From NCBI GenBank assembly GCA_032718475.1, contig JAUCBJ010006456.1, positions 1 through 64,000 of the forward strand: a DNA stretch of 64,000 bases, read 5' to 3'. Of the stretch, positions 10,924-22,791 are shown one piece after another. Under the pieces are notes generated by a model that was not told the DNA's origin, did not search any database, and worked only from the letters and a program-made list of their open reading frames with translations. This DNA comes from Nemertoderma westbladi (Eukaryota > Xenacoelomorpha > Nemertodermatida > Nemertodermatidae). The position numbers and the translations under genes are program-made. How positions within the stretch are numbered: position 1 is the first letter of the stretch; every line of letters begins with the position of its first letter.

Positions 10924-11690
10924 CTTGGTTGAGGATATGACAGGGAATTTGTTCGTCAGTGATGGTGCTATTAATAAGAATTCTGTTTTTTCTGGGTTTA
11001 GTTCAAGTTTATATCCTTCGAATAATAGTGGAGATCAGGTTAACACTATCGGATAATTTTTGACTTGCAGTTAATGGATCCTTGTCAGATAAGTATATGG
11101 AAGTGTCATTTGCATACTTAATGATGTTAGTGTTATGGATGAACATGGTTGATGCGATTCTGTTGGTGTAGAGGGTAAACACTAAACAGGAGAGGCCTGA
11201 GAAGCGTACCTTGTGGGACACCTCTTTTATAAATTAACCTAAGTAGGGAAGAGATTCTCCTATTTTAACTCGTTCCTACCGGTTTGTCAAATAATATTCT
11301 ATCAAGTGACAGGCGGTTTGATGGAAACCTATAGAATCTAGCTCTGGTATTAGTTATTATTAGTATTATTTGCTGAGGTCAAGGAATGCAACTGCCACGT
11401 GACCGCCATTTTCTAATTTTGATCGCAATTCCTCGGTAGCAAAAGTTATGGCATCAACTGTAGAATATTTTTTCCTAAAACCAAATTTAAATGACGACAT
11501 GATGTTATATTTTTTATGTAACTTTCTATTTGTATAACCATTGATTTTTCTAAAACTTTCGCTTGGGGATTTGTGACAGATATTGGGCAATAATTCTCGG
11601 TTTGGTTTGAGTCATTTCCATTTTTATGGACTGGTGTATGGTGGCCCATTAAAGCCAAAGATAAATTTACGTTTGTTCTAATGACAAATT
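10924..11690 (-). pseudogene. LINE (Jockey/CR1-like) reverse transcriptase part
   Basis: Reading leftward: NYCPISVTNPQAKVLEKSMVIQI (fingers block, NYRPIS-type), then SFKFGFRKKYSTVDAI (Q-x-GFR-x-x-ST pattern) and GGHVAVAFLDLSK (F-D-LSKAFD-type block). After a gap come KVRFSGLSCLVFTLYTN and IKYANDTSIYLSDKD, where the YADD pair has become YAND. Frameshifts break the frame at about 11450, 11366 and 11221. It is interrupted by P1 at 10923, and the remainder of the protein continues at 9159. Confidence 0.75.
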
Positions 11691-13218
11691 TAATAAAACA
11701 ATAACTAAATGCTGAAATATTTTATGTTAATTAAAAATTGATAAAAAAAATGTGACCTCATTTTGCCATAGCATGGCCCAGTGATGCCAAATTAAAAATG
11801 TAATATTTGTATTATTAAAATGTTTCTTCCACGTGGCCGGCCCATGAGTGCCATTCCCGTAGACTCTGATGTTACCATGGCCGACTGACGGAATAAAAAT
11901 AGGTACCGCAGTAGGTAGATGTACTAATGTATACTGTTACTGTTTTTGATCGGTTACAGTAACTACGGTATGCGATTGGAGCCTGTTTTCAAGGTGCAAC
12001 TGAATGATCCATTACGCAGAAACCTCTACGACCCCTCTGATAAACTGGTTCGCTTTATCTTAGCATACGTGTACATACTGTACCAATAATTCAATCGGAG
12101 TTGAATATATTTGTGGGACATTGGAATGACCATCGAATACGGAGCCAGAAGATTGACCTGTTGTGTTTGACTTTCCCAGTTTGTAAGTAGGGATGGATGG
12201 ACTACGGCTCCACTTGAATGTCAGAGACTGAAGCCGCTGCTGCTCTCAATATCGATGTGTTGGTAGATTGGTAGCCCGACGATTTATTGAAAGAATTCTT
12301 ATTGAAAGAAACTGTGCAAGTGTCTTACTATAGGCTGCGCATTGCAGTGAAGCAGGGTCGGTTCTGAATTATTGTTTATACACCCAAACTGATTCTATTG
12401 CGCTACCTATTATAATGAACACAGTATAATGCACCTTTTAAGGTACAATTAATGCACATTTTATGATGTCATTTTATTTATGATGTCATTTTATATTTCA
12501 TCCAAATAACAGTAGTGATGTTGCATGTAGAGTGCTATAATTTTATGACAACCTGTGGGTCGATCTGCCAACACAGGGTGTCGGGACAGGGAAAGGGGCA
12601 GTCGATCTGACTGAATGCAGATGAATTAATTTCTAATAAATACCCCTTTTGCTTTTCCTAAAGGATTATATACAAGTTTCCTCTGGGGTATACAGTTCTG
12701 GGAGGAGGGGGTTGCACTCGCTCGAAGTAAGTGAGGAAATAATTATTTATTACATGGGGAAAAAAGGTACCACTGGGGGGACCACACTGGAAATAAGTCT
12801 TTTGATATATTTACTTTACCAGACTTACTTATTTGTGTATGAATAGAATGGGCTTTGTTCAAATTACTTGCAAACCTTTTCCAATTCGATGTTCTTTCAA
12901 TACATGTAAGAAAATTTAAGAAATTCCACCAAAGATATTTTATTGTACTCTTTCCACTGGGAAAAAAATGTAAATTAAATGCAACCTATGATTACTTTTT
13001 CCCCAAGGGAAAAAATTGCTAAGAAAAATTTTTTAAATATAGAATCAACAAGCCTTTCTTCAAGTAGTATGTTATTGCATGACAGATATTTACAAAGGTT
13101 GAGATTATAAAACACAATTTCTTTCAATAACGGCATCGAATAGCGTTAATCCATAGTTCAATGCTCAGTCCTACAGTCAAATAGCGATAATCAATGGTTC
13201 AATAAACAGACTAGATCC
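11691..13218. other. Intergenic, probably 3' flank of the alpha-kinase gene
   Basis: No gene recognised. It has AT-rich stretches, a few G/A runs near 12740-12790, and two copies of GATGTCATTTTAT near 12461-12495. A minus-strand AATAAA lies at about 12935 (TTTATT on the plus strand), about 280 nt past the kinase stop, and is a candidate polyadenylation signal. Confidence 0.35.
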
Positions 13219-13310
13219 AGCATTGTGACGGGACTGGTGGAGTTGACAGTCGCAGTCCCGACCGGGTAAGGTTGTACGCGTCGTCGCGTTCGTAAGCTGT
13301 TGGATGTCTT

Positions 13311-14249
13311 CCATCCATACGGTCTTGGGTCTGTCGTCCGGTACCTGTAAGTGGGGTATTAACAAAGGTTTCCATCACCTCTGGTTCCTCATAAATACTA
13401 CCCGAACCAGCCTCACTCTCTGATAAACCCATTTTTGCCAGTTCTAACCGGCGCTTTTGCTTCGCTTGGTATTGCATTAACCCCCTCAACCGGGTATGCA
13501 TATCATCCCGCAAGCTTTTGCCCGCCCTCTCTTTCTCTATCCTCTCTCATACTCTGTTCAGCCAATTTTACCTCCCGCGCCTCCCGCTCTCTACGCTCGT
13601 TCACCTCCCTCGCCTCTCGCTCTCTACGCTCATTCACCTCCCTCGCCTCTCGCTCTTTGCGCTCGCTTATCTCTCTCTCCTCCTGCTCCCTATAGTTTCT
13701 CGAAACCCTCTTGGCTCTCTCCTTACACTCTCTCACTAATTCTCTCTCCCTTTCTAACAAAGCAGTTCCCTCATCCAACTGCCTTTCCAGTTCCTTTTGA
13801 TCCAGCGCAACAATGTCTAATTGACACGCCAGATCTATCTCTAACACCCGTCTTGCTTTCGCGGAGGATGTAGCAGACTTATAGGTCGCAACGGACTCCC
13901 ACCGCCTCTCTGTCCTACTAACTTTCCCCCATTTGCTGGGTTTCCTACTAACCGACGACACCGAATCCTCGGGGTTAACCTTGGATTCGCCGTCGTGCGG
14001 GTCCACCCATCCCACTAATTTAATCCCCTTGGCATCCACTAAGTAAGGCCCTACGTACACCACATCCGCCTCCATCACCTCGGCTCGCCACAATTCAAAC
14101 AGTTCTGTGGCAACCCCGCTCGCCCTCTCACTTGCAAGTTCTCCCTGTCCAAAACGGACTAAATAGCGAAAGTATTCATTGGACTCACCTAGCCTCTGAT
14201 GTAGTTTAGGCTGGTCTACCTTTCTCCCTTCTTTGGCGTCCTTTAACAT
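13311..14249 (-). CDS. gag: Gag-like protein of LTR family E (E2 copy), frameshifted
   Basis: From 14249 to 13503 a frame of 248 residues matches the E1 and E3 gag (RLGESNEYFRYLVRFGQGEL, VVYVGPYLVDAKG, EDSVSSVS, KSATSSAKARRV). It ends in a coiled-coil stretch with three tandem REREAREVNER repeats. The C-terminal segment (DDMHTRLRGLMQYQAKQKRR, LSESE, LTGTGR) continues in another frame from 13513, so one frameshift separates them. The reading frame then runs into the remnant 3' LTR. The start of the open frame has lost the GPPVRRRT segment to another frameshift near 14250-14340. Non-functional as it stands. Confidence 0.65.
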
Positions 14250-14680
14250 CTTCTTGGTGGCGTTGTAAGCCTGTCACAGGCAATCACTCGTCCCGACGTC
14301 CTCCTCGTTGACTCTACCTTCCCTCCTCGTCTGGCGTCGTACCGTCGGCCCCACCGTCGCCGTTCCGGTGGGCCATTTGTCGCCCTCAGCCTGTGGTTGG
14401 CCAGCGACTTCGGTACTCCGACTTCCATCGTCACCTCGCGTCGACTCCTCGTTATCTTTCCCGCCTCGTTGTCAGCCGCCCTCTGCTTGGGTATCCGGAT
14501 CGTCCCTCACTGACGAATCTGGGGTGGCGGGCCGGTATCGTCCCGTCGCGGCCTCTCGGATCGTTAGGTTTGTGTCGTCCGGGGTCCGCGGCGGCGTCCT
14601 TTCTCCCTCTTATCCTAGGGGCGTCTCTTCTCGTTCGCTCATTGTCTCTAAGGTTGTGGTCACTGATGGTTAGTTTTGAC

Positions 14681-15381
14681 TGTGACGGGACTGGTGGAGT
14701 TGACAGTCGCAGTCCTGACCGGGTAAGGTTGTATGCGTCGTCACATTCGTAAGCGGTTGGATGTCTTAGGCCGAAGGACGTTGAAAATAAGAGTTAGATT
14801 CTCAGTATTGTTAATGACAGCAGTTAATAGTAGCACAGTCTGAATGTGATGATATATGGTGCACAATAACAGTAACAATATAGTAATGATCTAATAACGG
14901 TAACAGTAACAGTAACAATATAGTAATGATCTAATAACGACCACGGTCAAAACTATTCCAGTCTCACAACCTTAACGGAATTAACTAACACAACTGAAGT
15001 AATAATGGGTGATCACAAGAGTTATACCATTGACATATATTTGTTTTAGCCCTACACTACTGGGCGGCCTCTAATACCCAATGGATGCACTCCTGTCCTT
15101 CCACACCTGCTTCCCTGCCTGCTATTGGCTTATATACTAATTGTCACTTCGCCACTCCCTGTTGGTGTTACCCCCTGGTGCTAGCCTCGCTAGCTGGGTT
15201 GTCCCTCTGAGGTGGTTTGACCTCTCACCTCTCTATGTGGCTTAGGGCGTGTGTCCCCCCCCCCCCCCCCGAGTTGGTTGAGGCGAAATTATTATTGGAA
15301 ATCTCGCATCGCCAACTATATTGGTAAAATGCCACTGGTCCCATTTTGGGTGGGTAATGTATGGAATTGAATCCACTTACA
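14681..15381 (-). repeat. 5' LTR of E2
   Basis: 701 bp, TG...CA ends in the element's orientation. It contains a C tract (15256-15270) and the degenerate version of the family hairpin near 15273-15300. It is related to the E4 LTR at 49.4 kb more than to E3. Confidence 0.8.
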
Positions 15382-15874
15382 AGCATCCATCGGTATCCAT
15401 CTGTAATAAAACATCTCTACAGTAATTATTGCAAGTATGCACCTCCTGGAACTTAGATATCGCTTCAATTGATAAGTTGCCAGAACAGAACCATGTTTCG
15501 CGATCCTTGGCCAGAAGATCCACTGAAGCCACTTCAGGAACTGAAAGCTTACCTCCGCATCCTTGAATATCCAACACCATAAACTTTCTTCCTAGTTTAA
15601 TAAAACTGAAGTGTGCCAATGCTTCCAACTTTGTAACGATATCCTCTTCACTATCTATGATACTTCCGTCATTATTTATATATTTGCAGAAAATTCCAGT
15701 AACAAATTCCTCCACTGTAACAGGGTACTTTTCACCCTCTATAGTGCCATAGTATAATTTAATACACAGCAAATCTTCACTACTTTCCAGAAGCTCATTA
15801 TTATCAACAGCAGACTCACTGAGCTTTTTGTTAAACTGAACAACCAAGTGCCTAACAAGGGCATGCAATTGCAC
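15382..15874 (-). CDS. Alpha-kinase domain, last exon of a host gene (disrupted)
   Basis: The 165-residue frame is the C-terminal two thirds of an alpha-kinase catalytic domain, the atypical Ser/Thr kinase family of eEF2K, TRPM6/7 and myosin heavy chain kinases. Visible marks are VRHLVVQFNKKL, TVEEFVTGIFCKYINNDG (the VEE-x-x-x-G-F-x-KY-NN-G block), LAHFSFIKLGRKFMVLDIQG (DIQG supplies the catalytic Asp/Gln) and GNLS-x-x-AISKFQEVHTCNNYC (zinc-binding H-C-C part). The exon starts after an AAACAG acceptor at about 15875; the usual N-lobe must lie in earlier exons that I could not find. E2 has inserted after the codon for Cys near the end. Without it the frame would close two codons further on, in the sequence left of 13224. 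The gene's substrate is unknown. Confidence 0.8.
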
Positions 15875-16305
15875 CTGTTTTCTCGAGTGTTGCTCGATAG
15901 TTAACCCAAGCGCGGATATTACTGTAGTTGTGCTGTGCTAGCTGTGCTACAGAGATCGATTTGGATGGATATGATGAACTCAGATTTTTGGACTGGGGCA
16001 ATTTGTGCATAGGTGTATCCGTTGACACTGTCGCATTCCATTCAATGGCATTTTCACTTGTACCACGAACTCAATCGGTGTGTCTGTTGTTCTGTTGCTC
16101 TGTTGAGTCCAATTTTAAACGTTAATATTTCAGCCAAATCTCGATAAGATTTATCCAAACGTGGTACATATGTAGTCTGGCAAGAGTTTAGATATTTTCC
16201 AAGTTGAATTTGCATGGGGTCTTCATGCAGCATCTATGTAACTGTCTTGCAGTTTTAATCAATTTATCTATCCAAAAATTATTAGGCTCAATGAATAAAA
16301 CGCTG
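15875..16305. other. Possible intron, nothing else recognised
   Basis: Upstream side of the kinase exon. There is no second kinase exon and no other coding signal that I trust. Confidence 0.3.
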
Positions 16306-16602
16306 GAAGTGAAGTCACGTGGAATGCACCAGGGACCCACCAGAATAACACTCCCAGAAACATAAAGTTCAGCCGACGAAGTCACGTGGAATGCACCAGG
16401 TACCCACCAGAATAACGTGGCTGAGGAACATAAAGTCTCTATCGACGAAGTCATATGGAATGCACCAGGGACCCACCAGAATAACACGATAGAGGGGGTG
16501 TTACGCGGCAGTCTGGGATCTACAGCTGGACTCGTTACACCGCCTACGCCCCAAACTGCACACGTAATGGACGATACAGGACAAACATACTGGACACAAT
16601 GA
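16306..16602 (+). repeat. Three tandem ~67-bp units encoding a short peptide repeat
   Basis: GAAGTCACGTGGAATGCACC recurs at 16311, 16378 and (as GAAGTCATATGG...) 16447, each followed by a CACCAGAATAAC block. Units two and three are in one frame and encode DEVTWNAPGTHQNN twice. Unit one is in another frame after an indel. The frame continues to a TGA at about 16602 through GSLGSTAGLVTPPTPQTAH. I do not recognise it. The minus strand is also open here, so the coding strand is uncertain. Confidence 0.5.
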
Positions 16603-16843
16603 ATTCCACTTCGAAACTTTCCCATTTCCGATAATCCAAGGTAGTTGGTCCTGATGACCAAAATCAGGGTGAACAAAACATAAACTACCCTGCGTCAGTC
16701 GAAACATCTGCAGGGTGATGCTGGACTCCACATAACATACGAGGAAACACAAATACCATGCGTGGTTACAGTTGGTTTAAGGGGGGTCCATAATCATTGT
16801 CGGTAAGTCACATTTAAAGAGTTTGTCAACAGGATGGGAAGGG

Positions 16844-18450
16844 TTAAACGGGTTTGTTAATGTCACCAATGTCCGCAGCAGGATCCGGAGTAGGGAACTT
16901 ATCACGTTCCGTACGTATCGTCACCGTTCTTGCAAGTCCATCTTTGCTTGGGGATATTTCCACGACACGTGCCACAGGCCAGTGGACGCGGTCTTTAAGG
17001 TCTACCTTGATGAGTACCATGTTGCCAACTGCGACATTCCGGTACATGTTATTCCATTTCCTCCTCGTTCGAAGTGTTATAAGATACTCCTGGGCCCAAA
17101 TTCTCCACCAATGGGCCGCCAGCGCTTGGGCTTTCTTCCAACTTGTGTGTTTCGTGATGTCGTTGGGATCCGGGAACATGGCCTCTGGAAGTATGTTGGT
17201 CTTGGGTCTACCAAGGAGATGGTTGGGTGTGAGGGGCTCCAGATCGGTTGGGTCATCATGAATAGGAACTATTGGCCGGTTGTTTAAGGTAGCCGTGATC
17301 TCACAGAATGTGGTGCGTAATGTATCGTGAGTAACCCGGGTATCCCCTAACGCGATCCGCATGGATCGTTTAACTAAATTAATGAGTTTCTCCCATACCG
17401 CGATCGTATGGGGTGCTAAGGGTGTCTGGAAGTGCCACTGGATGTGGTGCTCCTTCAAGACGTGTGACACGGTTTCGTTAGTGAACCATCCGTTGATAGC
17501 CTCTCTTAATTCCCTTTCTCCTCCCACGAAGTTTGTTCCGTTGTCTGAGTACATGCGTCGGCACGAACCATTATTCGCCACGAACCGACGCAGGGCGTTG
17601 ATGAATGCGTGCTGCGTGAGGTTCACTACAAGATCCAGGTAGATCGCCCTTGACCGTAGACATGTAAAGATGGCTCCCCATCATTTAATGTTTGATCGTC
17701 ACTCTATGACTGTAAATGGTCCGAAGCAGTCTACGCCAGTTACGTAGAATGGTGGCGAGTCGGATTGGAGTCGCGTGGCCGGTAAATTGGCCATTCTTTG
17801 GGTGAGTGGTGGCGACAGATATCTCCTACAAGGGAAACACCGTTTCAATACTTTCCTAATTAGCGGCTGGTTGTGGGTGATCCAGTATCGTTGATGTATA
17901 TTGGCCATGATCCAGTTTTGGCCTGCGTGATGGTTTTCCTCATGACATTGTTGAACTGGCAGCTTAGCTTGTGTAGACGTTCCTGGCAGAAGTGCCGGAT
18001 ACTTAATTTCATACTCAACTGGGGCATTCGCCATCCGGGTATTAAGACGGATCAATCCGTCCTCTCCCATCATGGCTCTCAACTGGTAGACCGGGCTATC
18101 AGGTTTCAAAGTCCTGCCCGCATTGATCTGCTCCCATTCGTCAGGGAAACTTTCCTTCTGAACGTATCTTACAATACCTCTGCGATAATGAGTTCTTGTA
18201 CACTCCACTTAACTATCGGCTTGTTATCCTTCCACCGCAGGAAATTACGGAGGGTCATGATCAGCTGGTTGCTAGGAGACTGCAGGGCTATCAAGTGGGT
18301 TTGAAATTCAGCAATACCGGTACAATGCAGCCAATACTGCAATACCCAGCAACGTTTTGGAATTGTACCTGTACTCAAACAACTCGCCATCAAGGCCACT
18401 GCCTCTGTCTGTCGCAGTGTCATTGGCGACCTCGACTTTTGGTATCGCTA
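16844..18450 (-). pseudogene. pol: BEL/Pao-type pol remnant: integrase and C-terminal domain
   Basis: Minus-strand order: 18423-18169 a linker piece (TLRNFLRWKDNKPIVKW); 18208-17699 the integrase zinc-binding part (HEENHHAG...CFPCRR, HHCC) followed by VTGVDCFGPFTV with the first catalytic Asp; 17626-16844 the rest of the core (YSDNGTNFVGGERELREAI with the second Asp, VWEKLINLVKRSMR with the Glu). The C-terminal domain typical of BEL/Pao follows (LTPNHLLGRPKTNILP, WKKAQALAAHWWRIWAQEYL, RRKWNNM, GNMVLIK). Frameshifts near 17630-17700 and 18170-18210 break it. Protease and reverse transcriptase are absent. It could be related to, but is not part of, the pol-less E elements. Confidence 0.85.
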
Positions 18451-19310
18451 CTGCGCTAGCACTACGGGCAAACTGGACTAACCAATGAGTGTGACTATTA
18501 GGGTGGAGTGAAAAAAAATATTTTCTTTACTTTTAAGGGAAGTACTACTTTTCTGATGCCAAATTGGTCTAAACTAAATTTGCAAAAAACAATTTTTGAT
18601 TTTGAAAAATTCTAAGCGGGCCTCACGACACTTGAAAATTTCAAATTTTTGGGAAGGCAATGCCAGTTTTGAAATTTCTAGATATTTTGTATTTTTGATA
18701 AAAGTTAAGGAAGATGCAAATATATAATGTCAAATAGGTTGGAAACAAACAGAAAATGTGAAATTGTGATTTTCATATAAATCTACCCCAGCCTCATGGC
18801 GTTTAAAATTTTGCAAAAATTGCCAAATTTAGCCCTAAAAATACAGCAAAGAGTTGTCCAAACATACATCATAGTCTCTATAGTTGAAATCCATTTACAG
18901 TGGTTTGGAGTTCTTCCTGAGTGAAATAAATACCCTGATTTGATCACAACTATATTTCAATACTAGAAACCCAGCTACCTGGCTGTGAATTTGCCTTTGG
19001 ATCAAATTCCCAATAAGTATATTATAAACAACAGTAGGTATAGGAAGAAGGATAATTCGAAATTAGGAAAACACTAGTAAACAGTAAAACACTAGAAAAA
19101 CATATGAAAAACACTGTAAAGCACCCGGAAAACAGTAAAAATATTTATTGATCAACAGGAAATTTAATACAATTACACTGAATTGGTAATCTTAAATGTA
19201 CTCCTCGCACAGGCCTAGCACACATTAAGTAATCTCCGTAAAACATAGGGAAAACACTATAAACCCTCTGGACAACAGTAAAATTTAACTTACAGAATAT
19301 TTTGCTAGAA
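18451..19310. other. AT-rich non-coding, nothing recognised
   Basis: No coding signal. Repeated short words such as AAAACACTA and GTAAAACACT occur near 19070-19140 and 19240-19270. Confidence 0.3.
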
Positions 19311-19560
19311 GGTGGGGTAGCTCAATTGGCTGAGCGCCAGGCCTCCAATCGATTGGTTGTAGGTTCAGCCCCATCAGGGTCTACTCAGCTGCCTTTCATC
19401 CACTGGTTCAATAAAATGATTACCAGTTAAATAACAAATCTTGGCAGGAAATCTTGGGATAGTAGTAGCGCCAACCCCTACCCTCAGTAGCATCTTTCGA
19501 AAGAGGAGCCTTCGGGTCGCCTCAACTGTTTGCGTGATATACTGCTAATAATACTAGGTG
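19311..19560 (+). mobile_element. tRNA-derived SINE
   Basis: The head (19311-19385) looks like a tRNA: TAGCTCAATTGGCTGAGCG is an A box and GGTTGTAGGTTCAGCCCC a B box at normal spacing. The acceptor ends do not pair and no CCA-ready end exists, so it is the head of a SINE rather than a gene. The body follows, with GTAGCGCCAACCCCTACC and a GAGGAGCCTTCGGG hairpin-like block. Confidence 0.6.
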
Positions 19561-20435
19561 AAAGAAGAAATCAATCAGCATGCAGTTCAGCACTATCCTT
19601 GTTTTACTGGTCAACCAGTAGTACCATTGTTGCTGTATTCTGGTATTACATAGTGTATTCCAGTATTGTTAGTGTCAGATCAATTCATCTTCAATGTTGG
19701 CAGTTGAAGTGCAGAAGTTGTGGTATTTATTATTAAGGATACCATTCATACCAGAAAACCGAACTGACAAGAAAATCATTTGTGATGTGTTCTAGATCTT
19801 GCATCCGCGCTTCTAGCCATACGGGTATGCCACTTCACTACAGTATATCTGTAGACAGGACCTAACTGTGGCCCTCTTGCTGTCTTAATATTAAATACTG
19901 CAACATCTGCACTTTAACTGTTCAACATTTAGCAGATGACAAGGTCCAACAATACTTGAATACTGGAATACACTAATACACCATTAATGTGCCTCTACCG
20001 GCTGAACAGTAAAACTGCTCGAAAACTGTCGAAATAAAAGGGGCACTACAAATTTTCATTTGTTATTTTAAGATCACTAGCAACTACCATAGTATCCTTA
20101 TCTTATAATAAGTGTAATTTTATGTTATGTTTAATTTTATTTAATTATAGTGCAGGCTAGTCCGGTTTCCCATGTTATCGTAAAAAAAAATATCATAATA
20201 AAAAATAATGGGAACAGTTCCGTATGCAGTTGCTTTTTCTAAAAATTTTTTATGAAATATACAGGCATATTATGACTAATTTAGAACTAAATTACCATCG
20301 TTGACTTCCTCACAACATTTTTAAAAAAAATATTCTGTTGCTGAATACAATATTAGCTAATTTCTGAATATTAGCTACCGCTAGTCAAAAGGCAAAAAAT
20401 GTAAACTAATATAATATCATCAATATTTTTGGTCT
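19561..20435. other. Non-coding AT-rich sequence
   Basis: No gene seen. From about 20290 it holds words (TTAGCTACC, CTAGTCAAAA) that recur at 22180-22330 and 29400-29460. These three stretches probably belonged to one repeat before P2, the satellite and E3 arrived. Confidence 0.35.
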
Positions 20436-22110
20436 TTAACCCTATTAAACCCGGGGGGGGGGGGGGGGGGGGTCAATATGACCCCCCCCCCCGTGGTTTT
20501 TTTATAATAATTCTGAAACAAACGCAGTCTGAAATTTGAATCTGAAATTTTATGACTTTTCCTAAAACTCTATTGTCTTCCTAGTAGTGAAAACCGTTTT
20601 CAAAAATATTGGGTACTTTTCGAGTTATAGCACCATTTTTTAACCCTACTTTTGGCACTTTTTTGAGACGTTTTTTGAAAATTACATTTAATTAAATATG
20701 AATTGTAACATCTCTATTTTTGATTTACACCGGTTTTTTGGTGTTAGAAATTTGATGGAATTGATATAAATTGATTTAGAAATTTCAAACTTGTTTTTTT
20801 CGGTGGGTGCCAAATTTTGGTGCCAGCACCAAATTTTGAAATAAGTCAATTTTGTAAATTGATCGTTTGAAACTTGTTTTTTACGCAATTGGGGTTTTTT
20901 GGGTTTCTGGATTCGATGAAATATATACGATTTGCACCAAGCGTATCAAACTTGTATTTTTCGGTGCTGTGTGCAAATTTTGGTGCTAGCACGAAATTTT
21001 GAAAATCCATTCAATAGATAAAATTGCTTGTAACAATTTATTTCTTGCGTTATAGAGGTTTATGGGTGTTCTGAATTCAATGGAATATATAATTATCAAA
21101 CTAGACATATCAAACTTGTATTTTTCGGTGCTGTGTGCAAATTTTGGTGCTAGCACGAAATTTTGAAAATCCGTTCAATAGATAAAATTGCTTGTGACAA
21201 TTTATTTCTTGCATTTTAGAGGTTTATGGCTGTTCTGAATTAAATGGAAAATACAATTATCGAACTAGACATCTCAAACTTGTATTTTTCGGATGTGGGT
21301 GCAAAATGTGGTTCTAGCACCAATTTTTGAAAACCATCAAATATATCAATTGATTGTGTCACCTTGTTTCTTGCGTTATACGGGTTTGTGATGGTTCTGA
21401 ATTCAATGGAATCAGTAAAAATTTCATAAGAGTTCGCAAACTTGTATTTTTCGCCGGTGGGTGAAAATTGTTGTGCCAGCACCAAATTTTGGAAAATATG
21501 CAAATTGATAAGTAGATAGTATCATCTTGTTTCTTGCGTTATACGGGTTTATGAGGGTCCTGAATCCGATGGAATCAATAAAAACAGCACTGGATATCGC
21601 AAACTTGTACTTTTTGGTGATGGGTACGAAATTTGGTGCTAGCACCAAAATTTGCCAAATTACGCCGAAAAATACAAGTAGCAATGATCTGACATATTAG
21701 AAATGTATTCCATTAGAATCAGCGCCCTAGAAAACCTGAAAATGTGAATTTATAGCATCTTATAAGTGAATTAAAAATTTTGTGTTCTAACTGAAAAGTG
21801 CTGGTTACTTGTTTTTTTCATTTTTTTCCTACGCAGAGAGGACTAAACAGCCATTTATAGTAATCATATCATTTTTTAATATTTTCCAATGTATTTTGTA
21901 ATTTTGGTGCTGCAATATAACCACCCCAGTAAATTTTTTCGAAAATTTTTTTTTCGGTCGGATCCAGACAAGTGATACCACGTACAAACAAAAAATCAGA
22001 AGTTTTCGTAAATATTTGTAGATTTTAGAGGAGGGGGGGGGGGGGGGGGGGGACCCCCCCCCCCCCCGGTATTTGTGCAACATTTTATAGCCTGGTACTA
22101 AAAGGGTTAA
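20436..22110. mobile_element. TTAA-flanked non-autonomous DNA transposon P2
   Basis: Second copy of the P1 family, in the same orientation. TTAA stands at 20436-20439 and 22107-22110, CCCTATTAAACCCGGG at the left and its inverted counterpart at the right (one change: AAAAGGG). It has about six ~155-bp core units with GTGCTAGCAC palindromes, G tract and C tract at both ends. It lacks the fold-back seen in P1. It differs from P1 by many substitutions, an additional core unit and a deletion near the right end. No transposase. Confidence 0.8.
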
Positions 22111-22392
22111 TATAACAGTTTAAACTTGAAATATAGGGCCTAAATGTTTTCATATTTTTTTATAATTATAAAAAGTACTAGCTAGTAAAAAATCACTAGC
22201 TACCATAAAAAACATATCGACTAATGTTCTAGAACACAGAAATTAAAAAAAAATGTTTATTTATAATAAATCATGTTTTGAAAAATTACTTGCTAGTCAA
22301 TTAGATAATGTTCAGAAAACAGTATTTTTTTTAATGTTGCAATGAAGTCAGTCATGATATTACTATGCAAAAAGTACATATTTTAATTAATT

Positions 22393-22735
22393 AATATCAA
22401 AATACCGCATACGATAATATCGCATACGATAATATCGAATACGATAATATCGCATACAATAATATCGCATACGATAATATCGCATACGATAATATCGCAT
22501 ACGATAATATCGCATACGATAATATCGCATACGATAATATTGCATACGATAATATCGCATACGATAATATCGCATACGATAATATCGCATACGATAATAT
22601 CGCATACGATAATATCGCATACGATAATATCGCATACGATAATATTGCATACGATAATATCGCATACGATAATATCGCATACGATAATATCGCATACGAT
22701 AATATCGCATACGATAATATCGCATATGATATCGC
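22393..22735. repeat. 15-bp satellite, CGCATACGATAATAT, about 22 copies
   Basis: Perfect or near-perfect head-to-tail copies of a 15-bp unit, with rare one-base variants (TGCATAC, GAATACG, CATACAA). Because 15 is a multiple of 3, all frames are long and open on both strands; these are artefacts, not genes. It lies just left of LTR element E3. Confidence 0.95.
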
Positions 22736-22791
22736 AATACCGCATACGGAACTCTAGCCAAAATAATAGCTAACCTCTTCCAAAGGTGATA

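Larger units (their letters stand above)
13224..15381 (-). mobile_element. LTR element E2, short gag-only copy with target duplication
   Basis: The 5' LTR runs 15381-14681 (701 bp, TGTAAGTGG...CCCGTCACA). The 3' LTR is reduced to its last 87 bp (13310-13224) and joined directly to the gag C-terminal region. AGCAT stands immediately outside both ends (13219-13223 and 15382-15386), a 5-bp target duplication that proves one insertion event. There is no pol. No primer-binding site beginning with TGG is visible after the 5' LTR. The target is the last coding bases of an alpha-kinase exon. Confidence 0.85.

Noticed and set aside
16823-17642. Plus-strand frames over the BEL integrase
   Set aside because: Antisense shadows of the integrase core, which has clear D-D-E and C-terminal domain motifs on the minus strand.
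19311-19385. Functional tRNA gene
   Set aside because: A and B boxes are present but the acceptor stem does not pair and a SINE body follows.
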